A stretch of 64,000 nucleotides of DNA from Pseudomonadota bacterium (GTDB taxonomy: Bacteria > Pseudomonadota > Gammaproteobacteria > Burkholderiales > Burkholderiaceae_C): the NCBI GenBank assembly GCA_020161775.1, contig JAIUOW010000012.1:1-64000 (forward strand). Reading direction: 5' to 3'. Below are positions 9,429-20,200 of the stretch, piece after piece (the stretch's first letter is position 1; every line of letters begins with the position of its first letter). The notes under the pieces are model-generated. The model did no database searches and was not told where the DNA came from. It saw only the letters and a list, made by a program, of their open reading frames with translations. The position numbers and the translations under genes are program-made.

Positions 9429-10742
9429 GTGTCCATGACACGTACATCCCTCGCCACCGGACTCCTTTGCCTGGCCCTGCTGATGCAGGCTGGCTGGGCC
9501 GGTGCCGCCGACGAGAAGAAAAAGCGCAAGAAAAAGCCGCAGCAGACCAGCCAGCAGGCGAGCAAGGCCGAGCGCCAGCGCAGCAAGGCTGCCGCACCGG
9601 CTCCAAGGCCGGTGGCGCGCCCCGCGGTGCGCGACGGCGAGACCGAGGCCCGCCTGATCGAGGTGTACCGCCTGATCGGCCAGGCCCGCGGGCGCGACGC
9701 ACTGGCCCGGGCCGAGGCGCTGGTGCGCGACCACCCCAACTTCCAGCTGGCGCAGCTGGTGTACGGCGACCTGCTGGCCGCGCAGGCCCGGCCGGTGCGC
9801 ATGCTGGGCGACGTGCCCGACACCACGGCCCGCGCGGGTGCCGCGCTGCTGGCCGAGCTGCGCGACGAATCGCAGGTGCGCATGCGCGCGCTGCGCGAGC
9901 GCCCGCCCGAGGGCACCGTGCCCTCGCAGTTCCTGGCGCTTTCGCCGCGCGTGAAGCACGCCATCGCGGTCGATGCCTCGCGCTCGCGCCTGTACCTGTT
10001 CCAGAACACCGCCACCGGCCTGAAGCTGCTGGCCGATTACTACATCTCGGTAGGCAAGCTGGGGATCGAGAAAGTGGTCGAAGGCGACCAGCGCACGCCG
10101 CTGGGCGTGTATTTCATCACCAGCAACCTCGACCCGAAGTCGCTGAAGGATTTCTACGGCTCGGGCGCGCTGCCCATCAACTATCCCAATGCCTATGACG
10201 CGCGCCGCGGCAAGACCGGCAGCGGCATCTGGCTGCATGGCACGCCGCCCAACCAGTTCTCCCGCGCACCCAAGGCCACCGACGGCTGCGTGGTGCTGGC
10301 CAACCCCGACCTGGAGCGCATCATCAGCACGGTCGAGGTGCGCACCACGCCGGTGGTCATCGCCCAGACGCTGCAATGGGTGGCCCCGCAAAGCACGCGG
10401 AACGAGGCGCAGCGCTTTGAAGAGGCGCTGAATGCCTGGCGCACGGCCAAGTCCAGCGGCGACGCGGAGCGGGCATTGGGTTTTTACGCGGCCGACTTTT
10501 CCGCCGGCGGCAAGAACCTCGCGCAATGGGCGCCGACGCTGCGCAGCGAGGTGGAACGCGTGCGCGGGCGCGAGATCGAACTCAAGGACCTGACCTACCT
10601 GCGCTGGACCGATACCGCGGACACCATGGTGGTAACCTTTGGCGAGGTGGCCAGCGGCGCGCGCAGCGGCGCCACCAAGCGCCAGTACTGGGTGCGCCAG
10701 GGCCAGCAATGGAAAATTTTCTACGAAGGAGTGACCGGATGA
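9429..10742 (+). CDS. L,D-transpeptidase (YkuD domain) with NTF2-like C-terminus
   Basis: It should act in the periplasm, making or removing cross-links between peptidoglycan and other groups. The N-terminus is a signal peptide followed by a very Lys-rich patch ([10 protein letters not shown]). A TPR-like or helical part precedes the YkuD domain, whose active site reads HGTPP...TDGCVVL, with the catalytic Cys and upstream His visible. The last 110 or so residues resemble the NTF2-like domain of the preceding gene product. GTG at 9429 has the better-spaced purine-rich stretch; the ATG at 9435 is an alternative start. It lies four bases behind the TPR gene and overlaps the next start. Confidence 0.9.
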   Translation: MSMTRTSLATGLLCLALLMQAGWAGAADEKKKRKKKPQQTSQQASKAERQRSKAAAPAPRPVARPAVRDGETEARLIEVYRLIGQARGRDALARAEALVRDHPNFQLAQLVYGDLLAAQARPVRMLGDVPDTTARAGAALLAELRDESQVRMRALRERPPEGTVPSQFLALSPRVKHAIAVDASRSRLYLFQNTATGLKLLADYYISVGKLGIEKVVEGDQRTPLGVYFITSNLDPKSLKDFYGSGALPINYPNAYDARRGKTGSGIWLHGTPPNQFSRAPKATDGCVVLANPDLERIISTVEVRTTPVVIAQTLQWVAPQSTRNEAQRFEEALNAWRTAKSSGDAERALGFYAADFSAGGKNLAQWAPTLRSEVERVRGREIELKDLTYLRWTDTADTMVVTFGEVASGARSGATKRQYWVRQGQQWKIFYEGVTG

Positions 10743-11425
10743 ACGCATCCCTCATGGCCGTGACGCGCCGCGCCACGCTCGCCACCCTGGCGCTGGGGCT
10801 GGCGGCTGGCGCTGTATTCGCGCAAGACACGCCCAAGGTGAAGTTCGCCACCTCGGCAGGCGATTTCGTCGTGGAGCTGTACCCCGACAAGGCGCCCAGG
10901 ACGGTTGAAAACTTCCTGCAGTACGTGAAGGACAAGCACTACGACGGCACGATCTTCCACCGCGTGATCGACAACTTCATGGTCCAGGGCGGTGGCTACA
11001 ACGCGTCCTACGTCGAAAAGAAAACCCGCCCGCCCGTGCCGCACGAGGGCCGCGAAGCCCTGGCCAAGGGCGGCCCGAAGAACATGGTGGGCACGCTGGC
11101 CATGGCGCGCACCAACGACCCGAATTCCGCTGCGGCACAGTTCTTCATCAACGTCAAGGACAACGCCTTCCTGGATCCGACCCTGATCCCGGCAGGCGAC
11201 CCGGTGGCCAGGTTCGAGTACGGTGGCCGCGTCTATGAAAACATCCCCCGCGCGCAGCTGATGGCCGCGCCGCAGCTCTATGGCTACACCGTGTTCGGCA
11301 AGGTCGTGAGCGGCATGGATGTGATCAACAGGATCAAGGCCACCCCCACCGGCCCCGGCGGCCCCTTTGGCAGTGACGTGCCCAAGACCGCCATCACCAT
11401 CAACAGCGCTTCCCTCGTGAAGTGA
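10739..11425 (+). CDS. ppiA: Periplasmic cyclophilin-type peptidyl-prolyl isomerase
   Basis: It isomerises proline peptide bonds in exported proteins. The 228-residue protein starts at an ATG overlapping the previous stop (ATGA). It has a clear signal peptide ending near AVFA-QDTP and then a cyclophilin domain with [13 protein letters not shown] and AAAQFFINV. Sequence between YNASYVEKK and the FFINV motif shows small insertions relative to PpiB. The gene directly following is its cytoplasmic paralogue. Confidence 0.92.
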   Translation: MNASLMAVTRRATLATLALGLAAGAVFAQDTPKVKFATSAGDFVVELYPDKAPRTVENFLQYVKDKHYDGTIFHRVIDNFMVQGGGYNASYVEKKTRPPVPHEGREALAKGGPKNMVGTLAMARTNDPNSAAAQFFINVKDNAFLDPTLIPAGDPVARFEYGGRVYENIPRAQLMAAPQLYGYTVFGKVVSGMDVINRIKATPTGPGGPFGSDVPKTAITINSASLVK

Positions 11426-11450
11426 TCCACAAGTCAACAAGGCATTCATC

Positions 11451-11957
11451 ATGAGCAACCCCAAAGTCGAACTGCACATCGCCAAGCTGGGCGTCATCAC
11501 CCTGGAGCTGGACGAAGCCAAGGCGCCGAAGTCCGTCGCCAACTTCATCAGCTACGTGACCAAGGGCCACTACAACAACACCATCTTTCACCGCGTGATT
11601 CCGGGCTTCATGGTCCAGGGCGGCGGCTTTGAGCCCGGCATGGGCCAAAAGCCCACCGACGCGCCGATCGAGAACGAGGCCAATAACGGCCTGAAGAACG
11701 ACAACTACACCGTGGCCATGGCCCGCACGCAGGCGCCGCATTCGGCTACCGCGCAGTTCTTCATCAACGTGGCCGACAACGCCTTCCTCAACCACACCGC
11801 GCCCAGCATGCAGGGCTGGGGCTACGCCGTGTTCGGCAAGGTGGTGGCCGGCACCGACGTGGTGGACAAGATCAAGGCCGTGAAGACCGGCCGCAAGGGC
11901 TTTCATGACGACGTGCCCAACGAAGACGTGGTGATCGAAAAAGCCGTCGTCGTCTGA
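11451..11957 (+). CDS. ppiB: Cytoplasmic cyclophilin-type peptidyl-prolyl isomerase
   Basis: The 168-residue protein has no signal peptide and is a single cyclophilin domain: [15 protein letters not shown], the ATAQFFINV core and WGYAVFGKV. It catalyses prolyl isomerisation in the cytoplasm. It follows ppiA by 25 bases and is followed by lpxH two bases later, so the genes form one transcription unit. Two cyclophilins side by side with different predicted locations are most simply an old tandem duplication. Confidence 0.95.
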   Translation: MSNPKVELHIAKLGVITLELDEAKAPKSVANFISYVTKGHYNNTIFHRVIPGFMVQGGGFEPGMGQKPTDAPIENEANNGLKNDNYTVAMARTQAPHSATAQFFINVADNAFLNHTAPSMQGWGYAVFGKVVAGTDVVDKIKAVKTGRKGFHDDVPNEDVVIEKAVVV

Positions 11958-11959
11958 TC

Positions 11960-12733
11960 ATGGCCCCTGTCGTGCCCGGGTTCGCGCAGCTGCAAGCTCC
12001 CGCGACCTGGCGCACGGTTGATTTCATCTCCGACCTGCATCTGCAGGCATCCGAGCCGGCGACGTTTGACGCCTGGCGCCGCTACATGCAGGCTACACCG
12101 GCCGATGCGGTCTTCATCCTGGGCGACCTGTTCGAAGTATGGGTGGGCGACGACGTGCTCACCCAGCCAGGCTTTGAAGCCGAGTGCGCGGCCGTCATGC
12201 ACGCCGCGTCGCAACGCCTGGGCCTGTACTTCATGCACGGCAACCGCGACTTCCTGGCCGGTGACGGCCTGATGGACGCCACCGGCGCCACGCTGCTGCA
12301 AGACCCGACCGTGCTGGTCCTGCACGGCCAGCGGTTCGTGCTGACCCACGGGGACGCGCTGTGCCTGGACGACCACGACTACATGGCCTTTCGCGCGCAG
12401 GTGCGCACGCCGTCGTGGCAACAGGGTTTTCTGGCGCAGCCGCTGGCACAGCGCCAAGCCGTGGCCCGCGGCCTGCGCGAGGCCAGCGAATCACGCAAAC
12501 GCAGCAACGCCAGCGACTATGCCGACGTGGACACCCCAGCCGCGCGCGCATGGCTGGCCAAGGCGCAGGCAGGCACGATGATCCACGGCCACACGCACAA
12601 GCCCGCAGCGCATGACCTGGGGGGCGGCATGCAGCGCGTGGTGCTCAGCGACTGGGACGCCGCGGCGCAGCCGGCGCGCCTGGAAGTGCTGCGCCTGGAC
12701 AGCGGCGGCCTGCACCGCCTGGCGCTGGGCTGA
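11960..12733 (+). CDS. lpxH: UDP-2,3-diacylglucosamine diphosphatase
   Basis: It hydrolyses UDP-2,3-diacylglucosamine to lipid X in lipid A synthesis at the inner membrane. The 257-residue calcineurin-like phosphoesterase shows the metal-binding motifs SDLHL, GDLFEVWVGDD, GNRDF, THGD and HGHTH in the correct order. The N-terminal extension of about 20 residues is slightly long. The stop overlaps the start of mtfA by one base. Confidence 0.94.
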   Translation: MAPVVPGFAQLQAPATWRTVDFISDLHLQASEPATFDAWRRYMQATPADAVFILGDLFEVWVGDDVLTQPGFEAECAAVMHAASQRLGLYFMHGNRDFLAGDGLMDATGATLLQDPTVLVLHGQRFVLTHGDALCLDDHDYMAFRAQVRTPSWQQGFLAQPLAQRQAVARGLREASESRKRSNASDYADVDTPAARAWLAKAQAGTMIHGHTHKPAAHDLGGGMQRVVLSDWDAAAQPARLEVLRLDSGGLHRLALG

Positions 12734-13494
12734 TGTTTGGCTGGTTGCGCCGGCGCCAGGCGCCCCGCCCCATCCCCGACGCACTGTGGCAAGACACGCT
12801 GGCGCGGTACCCCTTTCTGGGTGACCGGCCCGCGGCCGAGCTGGAGCAGTTGCGCGCATTGACGGCGGGGTTCCTTGCCACCAAGGAATTTCATGGCGCG
12901 CAGGGCTTTGTGATCACCGACGAGGTTGCGGTGGATATCGCGGCGCAGGCGGTGTTGCCGGTGCTGCACCTGGGCCTGCGCTGGTATGACGATTTCGTGG
13001 GCATCGTCGTGCACCCGGACGAAGTGGTCGCCCGGCGCGAATTCGTGGACGACGCCGGCGTGGTGCACCATTACGACGAAGTGCTGGCTGGCGAAGCCAT
13101 GGAAGGCGGGCCCGTGATGCTGAGCTGGCGTGACGTGGTGGATGCCGGCACGGCCGCGCGCGAGGGCTACAACGTGGTGATCCATGAGTTCGTGCACAAG
13201 CTGGACATGCGCGATGGCGAGCCCGATGGCTGCCCGCCCCTGCCTTCGGCGCAGGCGCGGCGCGACTGGCTGGCCGTGATGCAGGCGGAGTACGACGCGT
13301 TTCGCGAGCAGGTCATCATTGCCGAGCGCTTTGGCGGGGAGCCCCCCTGGATGGACGCGTACGGCGCACAGTCCATCGACGAATTCTTTGCCGTGGCAAG
13401 CGAGGCGTACTTCGTCAACCGGGCGCGTTTTGGGGCCGGGCACGCCGGGCTGTTGCGTCTGCTGGACAGTTTCTTCAAACCCCTGAAAACCTAA
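12733..13494 (+). CDS. mtfA: Zinc-dependent peptidase, MtfA (DgsA anti-repressor) family
   Basis: In E. coli MtfA binds the Mlc repressor and relieves repression of ptsG, and it also has aminopeptidase activity. The 253-residue protein has the zinc motif HEFVHKLD (residues 151-158) and a downstream Glu in SIDEFFAVASEAYF as in this family. Betaproteobacterial homologues often occur without an Mlc system, so the Mlc link is not assured here. It is the last gene of the run that starts at 8384. Confidence 0.9.
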   Translation: MFGWLRRRQAPRPIPDALWQDTLARYPFLGDRPAAELEQLRALTAGFLATKEFHGAQGFVITDEVAVDIAAQAVLPVLHLGLRWYDDFVGIVVHPDEVVARREFVDDAGVVHHYDEVLAGEAMEGGPVMLSWRDVVDAGTAAREGYNVVIHEFVHKLDMRDGEPDGCPPLPSAQARRDWLAVMQAEYDAFREQVIIAERFGGEPPWMDAYGAQSIDEFFAVASEAYFVNRARFGAGHAGLLRLLDSFFKPLKT

Positions 13495-13527
13495 GTCGTC
13501 AAGACAATGCAACAGTCTGAAATCCAG

Positions 13528-13555
13528 TTGCCAATTCGTGGAGGCTTGTGACAAT
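13528..13555 (+). promoter_or_regulatory. Possible promoter of the orphan gene
   Basis: TTGCCA at 13528-13533 and GACAAT at 13550-13555, 16 bases apart, resemble -35 and -10 boxes. They lie in the gap after mtfA, before a ribosome site AAAGGA and the ATG at 13594. Confidence 0.3.
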
Positions 13556-13593
13556 CGCACGGGATCATTTTTGCTGCGAAAGGAAAAGCCACC

Positions 13594-14475
13594 ATGCCCG
13601 TCATCGATATTTTTGTATTTGCGCGCCAGCGGGTAGACAACAAGGGCATTGGCTCGCGCATCAAGAACTCCGCCAAATTCCATTCGCTGCGCAGCGCTTT
13701 GAGCAGCAAGGGCTCGTTCGCCTCCAAGGGTCTGTCCGTGGTGGCCATGGGCGTGCGTTCGGCGTTCAAGCTGATCCCGATCCCCATCATTGGTGACCTG
13801 CTGGGCGCGGCGGAAAAGGCCATCGAGGGCAAGGTGCGCGGCTATCACCGCTCCAAGCGGCTGGGCGAGGCCACCCGGGCCCAGAACGTGGAAGACAAGG
13901 TCAAGTTCGCGCTCAAGGACCTGAGCATCGAGAACCTGGACCGCTACCGCTGGAAGCTCAAGGACGCCATCACCGAGCTGAACACAAAGGCATCGGGCTT
14001 TGATGCGCTGCTGCTGAGCAAGACCGATAGCCAGAAGCCCTGCCATGCCTACCTGGAGATGGCCGAGGCCGTGGCCCAGGCAGAGCGGCGCTTTGAGAAA
14101 CTGGACCAGGCCTGCCAAGTGCTGATCGAGGCACTTAACGAGACCGTGTCCTGGTGCGCGACACAGAACACCGAAATCGCCCGCTTCAAGAACCAGTACA
14201 CCACCTTCTTTGGCAACCAGGTGGCGCTGGAGGCCCGCCAGCTTGCGTCACTGGAGGCGGCCACCGCGGGCCAGGGTGTCTATGCCATGACCACCAAGCA
14301 CCTGAACTGCGAGCACTACTGCTATTACAAGGAGTGCGCGGAGACCGACAACTGGGCCACCACGCGCAGCAACCTGGCGGCCTTCGCGCGCGAGGTGTCG
14401 GCGCCGTTCGAGGTCGAATCGTTTGTGTCGTTCGACGGCTCGGCGTTCAAGAAGGCACCTGAGACGCCGAGCTGA
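13594..14475 (+). CDS. Hypothetical protein, unrecognised family
   Basis: A 293-residue protein with a good ribosome site (AAAGGA) and GC-rich codon use like its neighbours, so it is probably a real gene. I recognise no domain. Visible features are a basic N-terminus, a small hydrophobic stretch AFKLIPIPIIGDLLG (about residues 57-71), long helical stretches, and a late Cys/His-rich segment HLNCEHYCYYKEC with four Cys or His residues close together, which could bind metal. No signal peptide is obvious. It has its own possible promoter and ends 15 bases before a convergent gene, so it appears to stand alone. Confidence 0.75.
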   Translation: MPVIDIFVFARQRVDNKGIGSRIKNSAKFHSLRSALSSKGSFASKGLSVVAMGVRSAFKLIPIPIIGDLLGAAEKAIEGKVRGYHRSKRLGEATRAQNVEDKVKFALKDLSIENLDRYRWKLKDAITELNTKASGFDALLLSKTDSQKPCHAYLEMAEAVAQAERRFEKLDQACQVLIEALNETVSWCATQNTEIARFKNQYTTFFGNQVALEARQLASLEAATAGQGVYAMTTKHLNCEHYCYYKECAETDNWATTRSNLAAFAREVSAPFEVESFVSFDGSAFKKAPETPS

Positions 14476-14490
14476 GCGCTTCGTCGCGCC

Positions 14491-17277
14491 TTATCCGCGC
14501 AGCAGCGCCTTCAGCACATTCTGCAGACGGCGCGCGGCCTGGGCGTCGTGCGCGCTGGCGAGCACTTTCGCTGTGTCCTGACCCCAGGTTTGCGCGGGCG
14601 AAGGGTCGTTGCGGCGCGTGAGCAACTGCAGTTGCAGCGCACGCCGGGCATTGATGTGCTCGGCGGGCGTCGGCACCTCGGCGGCCATTTCCAGGCGCAG
14701 CAGTGCTTCTGACGCATCGCCAGCCGGCGCGGCGCCCAGCGCCTGCACCCAGGTCCCCCGCACGCCCGCGGCCACGGCGCGGCCCAGTTCCTGCTGGGCT
14801 GGCACCTGGTCGGCGGCGCGCTGCTCCCAGGCAGACAGCAATTGGGTCAACGCCTCGCCATGGGCCTGCGCAGCCAGCTTCTTCAGGGCTATCTGCGCAT
14901 GCTCCAGCGCGTCACGCTGGGCGCGGAAGGCCACGTCGCCCAAGCGCGGGCCACGGTCTTCCCGCTCGGCACGGTCGCCAAAGCGCCCGCCCCGGTCGTC
15001 ACGGCGCGGCTCGAACTTGTTGTCCATGCCGCCACGGCCGCCACCGGGCGCGCCTTTGCGGTCGCCAAACTTGCCGCCACGCGCGGGTTGCGCGGGCTCA
15101 GCCTTTTTCATGCCGGGGCGGTCGTCGCCACGCATGGCCACCACGGGCCGGGCCGCCGGCTTGGGCGCCGGGGCTGCGGCTTCGGCAGCAGCGTCCCCCG
15201 CAGCCTCGGCGGAACCGTCGGCCGTTGCCGTCGCGCTGGCCGCGGCAGTCGCATCGGCGGGCGCGGCAGCAGCCATGGCCTGCTGGTGTTCCTTCGCGGC
15301 TTTGTCCTGGCTTGCCACCTCGGCGGCGGCCTGGGCCTGGCCACGCAGCGCCGCGTCCAGCGCGGCCATGGCAGCGCGGATCTTCTGGGCGTCGCCCGTG
15401 GCATTGGCGGCTTGCAGCGCCTTGGACGCCTCCAGCACCACGCGGTCGCGCTCGCTCAGTGCGGCAGCGGCCTTTTCGCGGTCTTCCCCCTTGCGGTTAA
15501 AAGCGTCGTCGATCGGCTTGCGGAACGCATCCCACAGTTTCTGTTCGTGCTTGCGGTCCAGCGGCACCGTCTGCGCCTCGGCCTGCCAGCGCTGCTGCAG
15601 TGCCTTCACGGCATCAATGCGCATCATGGGCGCGGCGCCCAGCACCTTGGCCTCTTCGATCATCGCGTGGCGGCGCTCCAGGCTAGCCTTCTGCACAGCC
15701 TCCAGCGGAGCCAGCGCGGCCTTGAAGGCGTCTTTCCAAACGGGCTGCAGCTCGGCGTAGGCCTTCTCGCTCAGGTGGCCCGCGTCGCGCCAGCGGTCAC
15801 TGAACTGGTGCAGGACGCGGTTGAAGCCCTTCCAGTCGCCGCCCCTGGCGGTGGTGTTGTCGGCGGCCCAGGCCTTGAGTTCCTCGATCAGCGCCAGGCG
15901 CTGGGCCTTGTGCTCGGCCGCCTCGGACTTGACCTTGTCCAGCCACGCTTCCACCACCTTGTAGGCTTCATTGCAGGCTTCATCAAAGCGCTTCCACAAG
16001 GCATGGTTGGGCACGCCCCCCTGGTCGGTCTGCTTCCACTGCTCGCGCAGGGCACGCAGGGTTTCCTGCATCTTGCGCCCGCCAAAGCGGGGCTTGGGCG
16101 CGGCCGGGGCAGCGGGCGCTTCGCCTTCGGCTACCGGCTTGTCCGCCGGCTTTTCAAACAGGCCTTCGGCCTTGGCCACCAGTTCCTGGCGCAGTTGGTC
16201 GGCGCGCCAGCGCTGCCAGCCTTCCAGTTCGCCGGCGGCGGCCAGCGCGGCGTGCGCCTGGTTTTCCAGCTTGTCGTCAATCAGCTTGCTGTTGTCCTTC
16301 AGCGCGTTACGCAGCGCGGCAGCCGCGCCGGCGCTGGCCTTGCCATGGCCTTGGGCGATTTCCTTTTCCAGCGTCTGCAGCACAGCGCGCACAGCCTGGG
16401 TGGCCTTGGCGCGCAGTTCCGGGTCCACCTTGGGGCGGGCCGGGCGCGGCGCGGGTGCCTCGGCCTGCCCGCCGCGCGCCACGCGCAGCTCGTCAGCCCA
16501 TACGGGCACCGGCGGCAGCGGCGCGGCAGCGTCATCCGCCGCCGCGGCGGCCAGGCCCAGCGCGCTCTGGAAGGCGTCCCACACCACCTGCAGTTGCGTG
16601 CGTGAAGCCTCCAGCAGCGACGGGAACTTGCTGTCCAGGCTGGCCCAGTTCGCGTCGGCCTGCAGGGCGTCGGCCTGGGCCTGCCAGGCGGGTACATCAT
16701 TGCGCAGGGAGTCAGCGGCCGTCTGCGCGTCGCGCCAGGATTTGGTGGACAGGATTTCAATGCGCTGGGCCAGCAGCACGGCGGCCTCGCGCTGCACCTG
16801 CACGCGGTGCTGCAGGTCTTCAATGCCCTTGACGCGTTCGGCCAGCTGGGCCTTCAGCCCGGCCAGCGGCTCCCTGGACAGCGGCGCGCCGGCCTTGGCG
16901 GCGTCGCGCTGCCAGGCCATGGCGTCGGCGATGTTCACCTTGGCCAGGGCCAGCAGGGCCTGTGCCTTGTCAGCCCATTCCGCGGCGATGGCTTCTTGGC
17001 CCTTGCTGCGGCGGATGTCATCGAGCTTTTCACGCAGCAGCCTGGCCGCGCCCTTGTCGCGCGCGCTCAGGTCCTTGTACACATCCTGCATCTGCTCGGG
17101 CGTCGGGTTCGTGGCCAGCCAGTCGCGCACGCGGGCGGCGCGCTCGCCCGAGGTGGGCGCTGAAAACGCGCCGCCGGTCAGGGCGTCAAGTGCTTGGGTA
17201 TCGGTGGTTTTGGGGCTGGCTTGGGTCACTGCAAAGGTTTCTTGAGAAATCAGGCCGTCAAACGGCGAAGCCGCCAT
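14491..17277 (-). CDS. DUF349 repeat-containing protein
   Basis: A 928-residue protein with several copies of a helical unit of about 70 residues typical of DUF349 (for example DQGGVPNHALWKRFDEACN and LDRKHEQKLWDAFRKPID). It is very rich in Ala, Lys, Glu and Gln and is likely long and helical. The middle (about residues 660-790) is Ala-rich then Arg/Gly/Asp-rich and probably disordered. No signal peptide is seen. DUF349 proteins have no settled biochemical role known to me. It lies 21 bases behind the DUF748 gene on the same strand. Confidence 0.85.
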   Translation of the reverse strand: MAASPFDGLISQETFAVTQASPKTTDTQALDALTGGAFSAPTSGERAARVRDWLATNPTPEQMQDVYKDLSARDKGAARLLREKLDDIRRSKGQEAIAAEWADKAQALLALAKVNIADAMAWQRDAAKAGAPLSREPLAGLKAQLAERVKGIEDLQHRVQVQREAAVLLAQRIEILSTKSWRDAQTAADSLRNDVPAWQAQADALQADANWASLDSKFPSLLEASRTQLQVVWDAFQSALGLAAAAADDAAAPLPPVPVWADELRVARGGQAEAPAPRPARPKVDPELRAKATQAVRAVLQTLEKEIAQGHGKASAGAAAALRNALKDNSKLIDDKLENQAHAALAAAGELEGWQRWRADQLRQELVAKAEGLFEKPADKPVAEGEAPAAPAAPKPRFGGRKMQETLRALREQWKQTDQGGVPNHALWKRFDEACNEAYKVVEAWLDKVKSEAAEHKAQRLALIEELKAWAADNTTARGGDWKGFNRVLHQFSDRWRDAGHLSEKAYAELQPVWKDAFKAALAPLEAVQKASLERRHAMIEEAKVLGAAPMMRIDAVKALQQRWQAEAQTVPLDRKHEQKLWDAFRKPIDDAFNRKGEDREKAAAALSERDRVVLEASKALQAANATGDAQKIRAAMAALDAALRGQAQAAAEVASQDKAAKEHQQAMAAAAPADATAAASATATADGSAEAAGDAAAEAAAPAPKPAARPVVAMRGDDRPGMKKAEPAQPARGGKFGDRKGAPGGGRGGMDNKFEPRRDDRGGRFGDRAEREDRGPRLGDVAFRAQRDALEHAQIALKKLAAQAHGEALTQLLSAWEQRAADQVPAQQELGRAVAAGVRGTWVQALGAAPAGDASEALLRLEMAAEVPTPAEHINARRALQLQLLTRRNDPSPAQTWGQDTAKVLASAHDAQAARRLQNVLKALLRG

Positions 17278-17298
17278 TTTCGCTGTTTATCGGCCGGT

Positions 17299-20200
17299 CT
17301 ACTGTGTCGCCAGGTTCAGCTCTGCGCGCGGGCTCCATTTCGCCTCGGGCGCCACGGCCCTGGCCGCCCCCAGGAACAGGCGCTGGGCAGGCAGTTCGCG
17401 CCCCGCCAGGTAATCACGCACGGCCACGCCGCGCTGCACCGCCAGCTCGCGCGCCGTGCTTTCGTCCACCGAAATGTTCGCCAGCAAAAGCGCGCGCATC
17501 TCGGCCGGTGGCAGATCCTTGGCCAGGCCGATCAGGTTGCGCGGCTTGGTGATGTCTGCCCTGCGGTACACCGCGGCCAGCAACGCAGGCTCTTCGCCCG
17601 GCTCCAGCGTCACGGCGGCGGTGGCGGCCAGCCCGGCCGCGCGGCGTTTTTCGGCGCGCAGCAGTGCGGCGAGCCTTTCGCGCTTGAGCGCCTCGCGCTC
17701 GGCGTCCAGGCTGGCGGTGCCCACCACCGTCATGCGCAGCGCCGGGCGCTCAGCCAGCGCGCGCGCCACCTTGTCCAGGCCGGCACGCGCGTCCGGGCCC
17801 AGCGTGGCAGAGCCCGCCTCGAAGGCGACCATGCTGAGTTCCTCCCCGCCCCCACCCAGTGCGCCGGCAAGCAGGCTGAACGGTGCCGTGACGGCCTTGA
17901 CCACCAGGTTCACGATCAACCTGAAAATCAGCGGGCCCAGGCGGAACTGCGGGTCGTTGAGCGAACCGCTGATGGGCAGGTCCACGTCGATCACGCCATT
18001 GCGGTCAGCCAGCAACGCCACCGCCAGTTTCACGGGCAGGCTGGCGCTGGCGCCATCCACCTTGTCGCCAAAGCTCAGCTGGTTGAGCACCAGCCGGTTG
18101 CTGGCGGTGAGCTGCCCATCGGGGCGCACCACATAGTTCACGTCCATGCTGAGCTTGCCGCGCTGGATGCCGTGGCCTGCATATTTCACGGAATACGGCG
18201 ACAGCGGCGGCAGTTCCAGGTCGCGCATGCGCCCGCGGATGTCCAGCGCCAGCGGCTGGGCCAGCGGGTTGAGCTTGCCGGTGACTTCCAGTTCGGCCGT
18301 GCCCTCGGCCTTGCCGCGCAGCGCCAGGTCGGCCATCTCGGGCGCACCGCCGGCTGGCGTGGATGAAAAGCCGCCCAGCCGGCCGGTGAGCTCGCTGAGG
18401 TTGGCCGAGTAATTGGGCTTGATAAACCGGTCCGAGAAAAACACCTTGCCGTTGAGCAGGCTGACCGGGCCGATGCGGATGACCGGCGGAGGGGTGGGCG
18501 CCGGTGTGGGCGACGCGGCGGCAACCGCCACCGTGGCCGTTCCAGCGGTGTTCGCCGCGCCCCGCCGGCCCAGGTCCTGCAGGTTGATGCGGCCGGCCTC
18601 ATTGATGACCAGGCGGGCGTAGAAGTCGCTGAGAGAGGTTTCGCGCACGCTGACCACCGTGGCAGTGCCCGGTGCCATCGACACGTCCAGCCCGCCCAGG
18701 TTCAGGGAAGTCCAGGCGAGCAGTTCCTCGCCTGTTGCAAAGCCTGCCGTGCCTGTGCCAGGCAGGCTGTTGGCGCGCAAATCTTCCAGCGCCGCGTCGC
18801 CCGACAGCCGCAGCACGGGCCCGCCCGGCGCCGCGGTGTAACGCAACGTGCCCTTGAACGCCGCATCCGCACGCAGCAACTCCAGATTCAGCACATCACC
18901 CAGATAAGGGGCCAGCGCGTGCAAGGGGATTTCGGCGGCATCCAGCGTGCCCTGGGCCTGCAAAGGCGCCAGCGCCCCTGTGCCGCGGTAGCTCAGCCGT
19001 CCAGGCTCGGCCTGACCGGACGACACGCGCGCCGACAGGGCCAGCGTCGCGGGTGGCGGCTGGCTGGCACCCGGCGGCAACGGCCCGGGCAGCGTGAGCC
19101 GGGATGCCTGCAGTTGTATGGCCGTCAGGTCCAGCGCCACGGGTTTGCCGGGCATGGCATCGCGCCAGCCAAGCTGGCCGCCCTGCACGGCCAGGTTGTC
19201 CAGTGTCACGCGCCAGGGTTGGCCCGGCGGCGTTGCCGGCCCGGCGGAACCTGGCGCAGGCGGGTTTTTGAGCCAGCTGTCAGCCATCAGGCGGCCCTGT
19301 GCGTCGCGGCTGGCCGCCAGGCGGGGCTGGTCGATCACCAGCTTGCCGATGTGGGCCGTGTTGCGGGCCAGGTCCACACGTGCATCAGCCAGCGCCAGCT
19401 GCCGCACGGAAGCAACCGGGCTGGTGCTGGCACCAGGTTCGCGCAGGCTCAGCCCATCCAGCGTGAGGCTGGAGACAATCAGCTGTACCGCGTCCACGCC
19501 GCCAGGCGCCTGCGCCGCCTGCCAGGTTGCGCCCGCACTGGCGCTCAGGCTGCCGCCCAGGGAGGGCCGCAGGTACGGCGTCAGGTACGGGGCTGCCGTG
19601 CCCAGCGCCAGCCGCGACACTGCAACCGTGACAGAGGCTGCGCTGGCCGTCGCCGATCCGGCAAAGGTGAGCGAAGCCTGGGGCGGGCGCGAGGCCAGGG
19701 TGGCCGAGCCATTGAATTGCAATGGCTGCACCAGAGGCCACTGGATCGCGCTGGCGTCCAGCGACAGGCCCGCCAGCGTGACACTCGCGCGCGGGCTGAC
19801 CGACCGGTCGTCCAGCGCGGCCACGCCGTCGCGCACCGAAAGCCGGTCAACCGAGAAACGCCAGGCAGGTTGGGTGGGGGTTGCGGCAACGGGCTGCGTG
19901 CGCGTGGCACCACCCAGCGCCAGGTTCAGCCGGCCCTGGGCATCGCGACGTACATCCACGCGCGGCCCGGCGAGGTTGACCGCCTGGATACGGGCCACCC
20001 GTTCCAGGGGGCGCACATCGTCCAGCTGCACCGTCAGCGTGTCAAACCCCAACAGAGGGGCGGCATCCGCCGTTGCCAGGCGCGCGCCGCGCGCCGTCAG
20101 GGTGCCGCTGAGCCTGACGGCGGGCGCAGGTGCCCGCTCAAACGCCAGGCGCAGGTCCGCATCCAGCACCGCCGCCTGCAACTTCACCGGCAGGCCGGCT

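Noticed and set aside
14842-16605. Plus-strand frame of 587 residues within the DUF349 gene
   Set aside because: Antisense to the DUF349 gene, whose repeats are recognisable; no motif on the plus strand.
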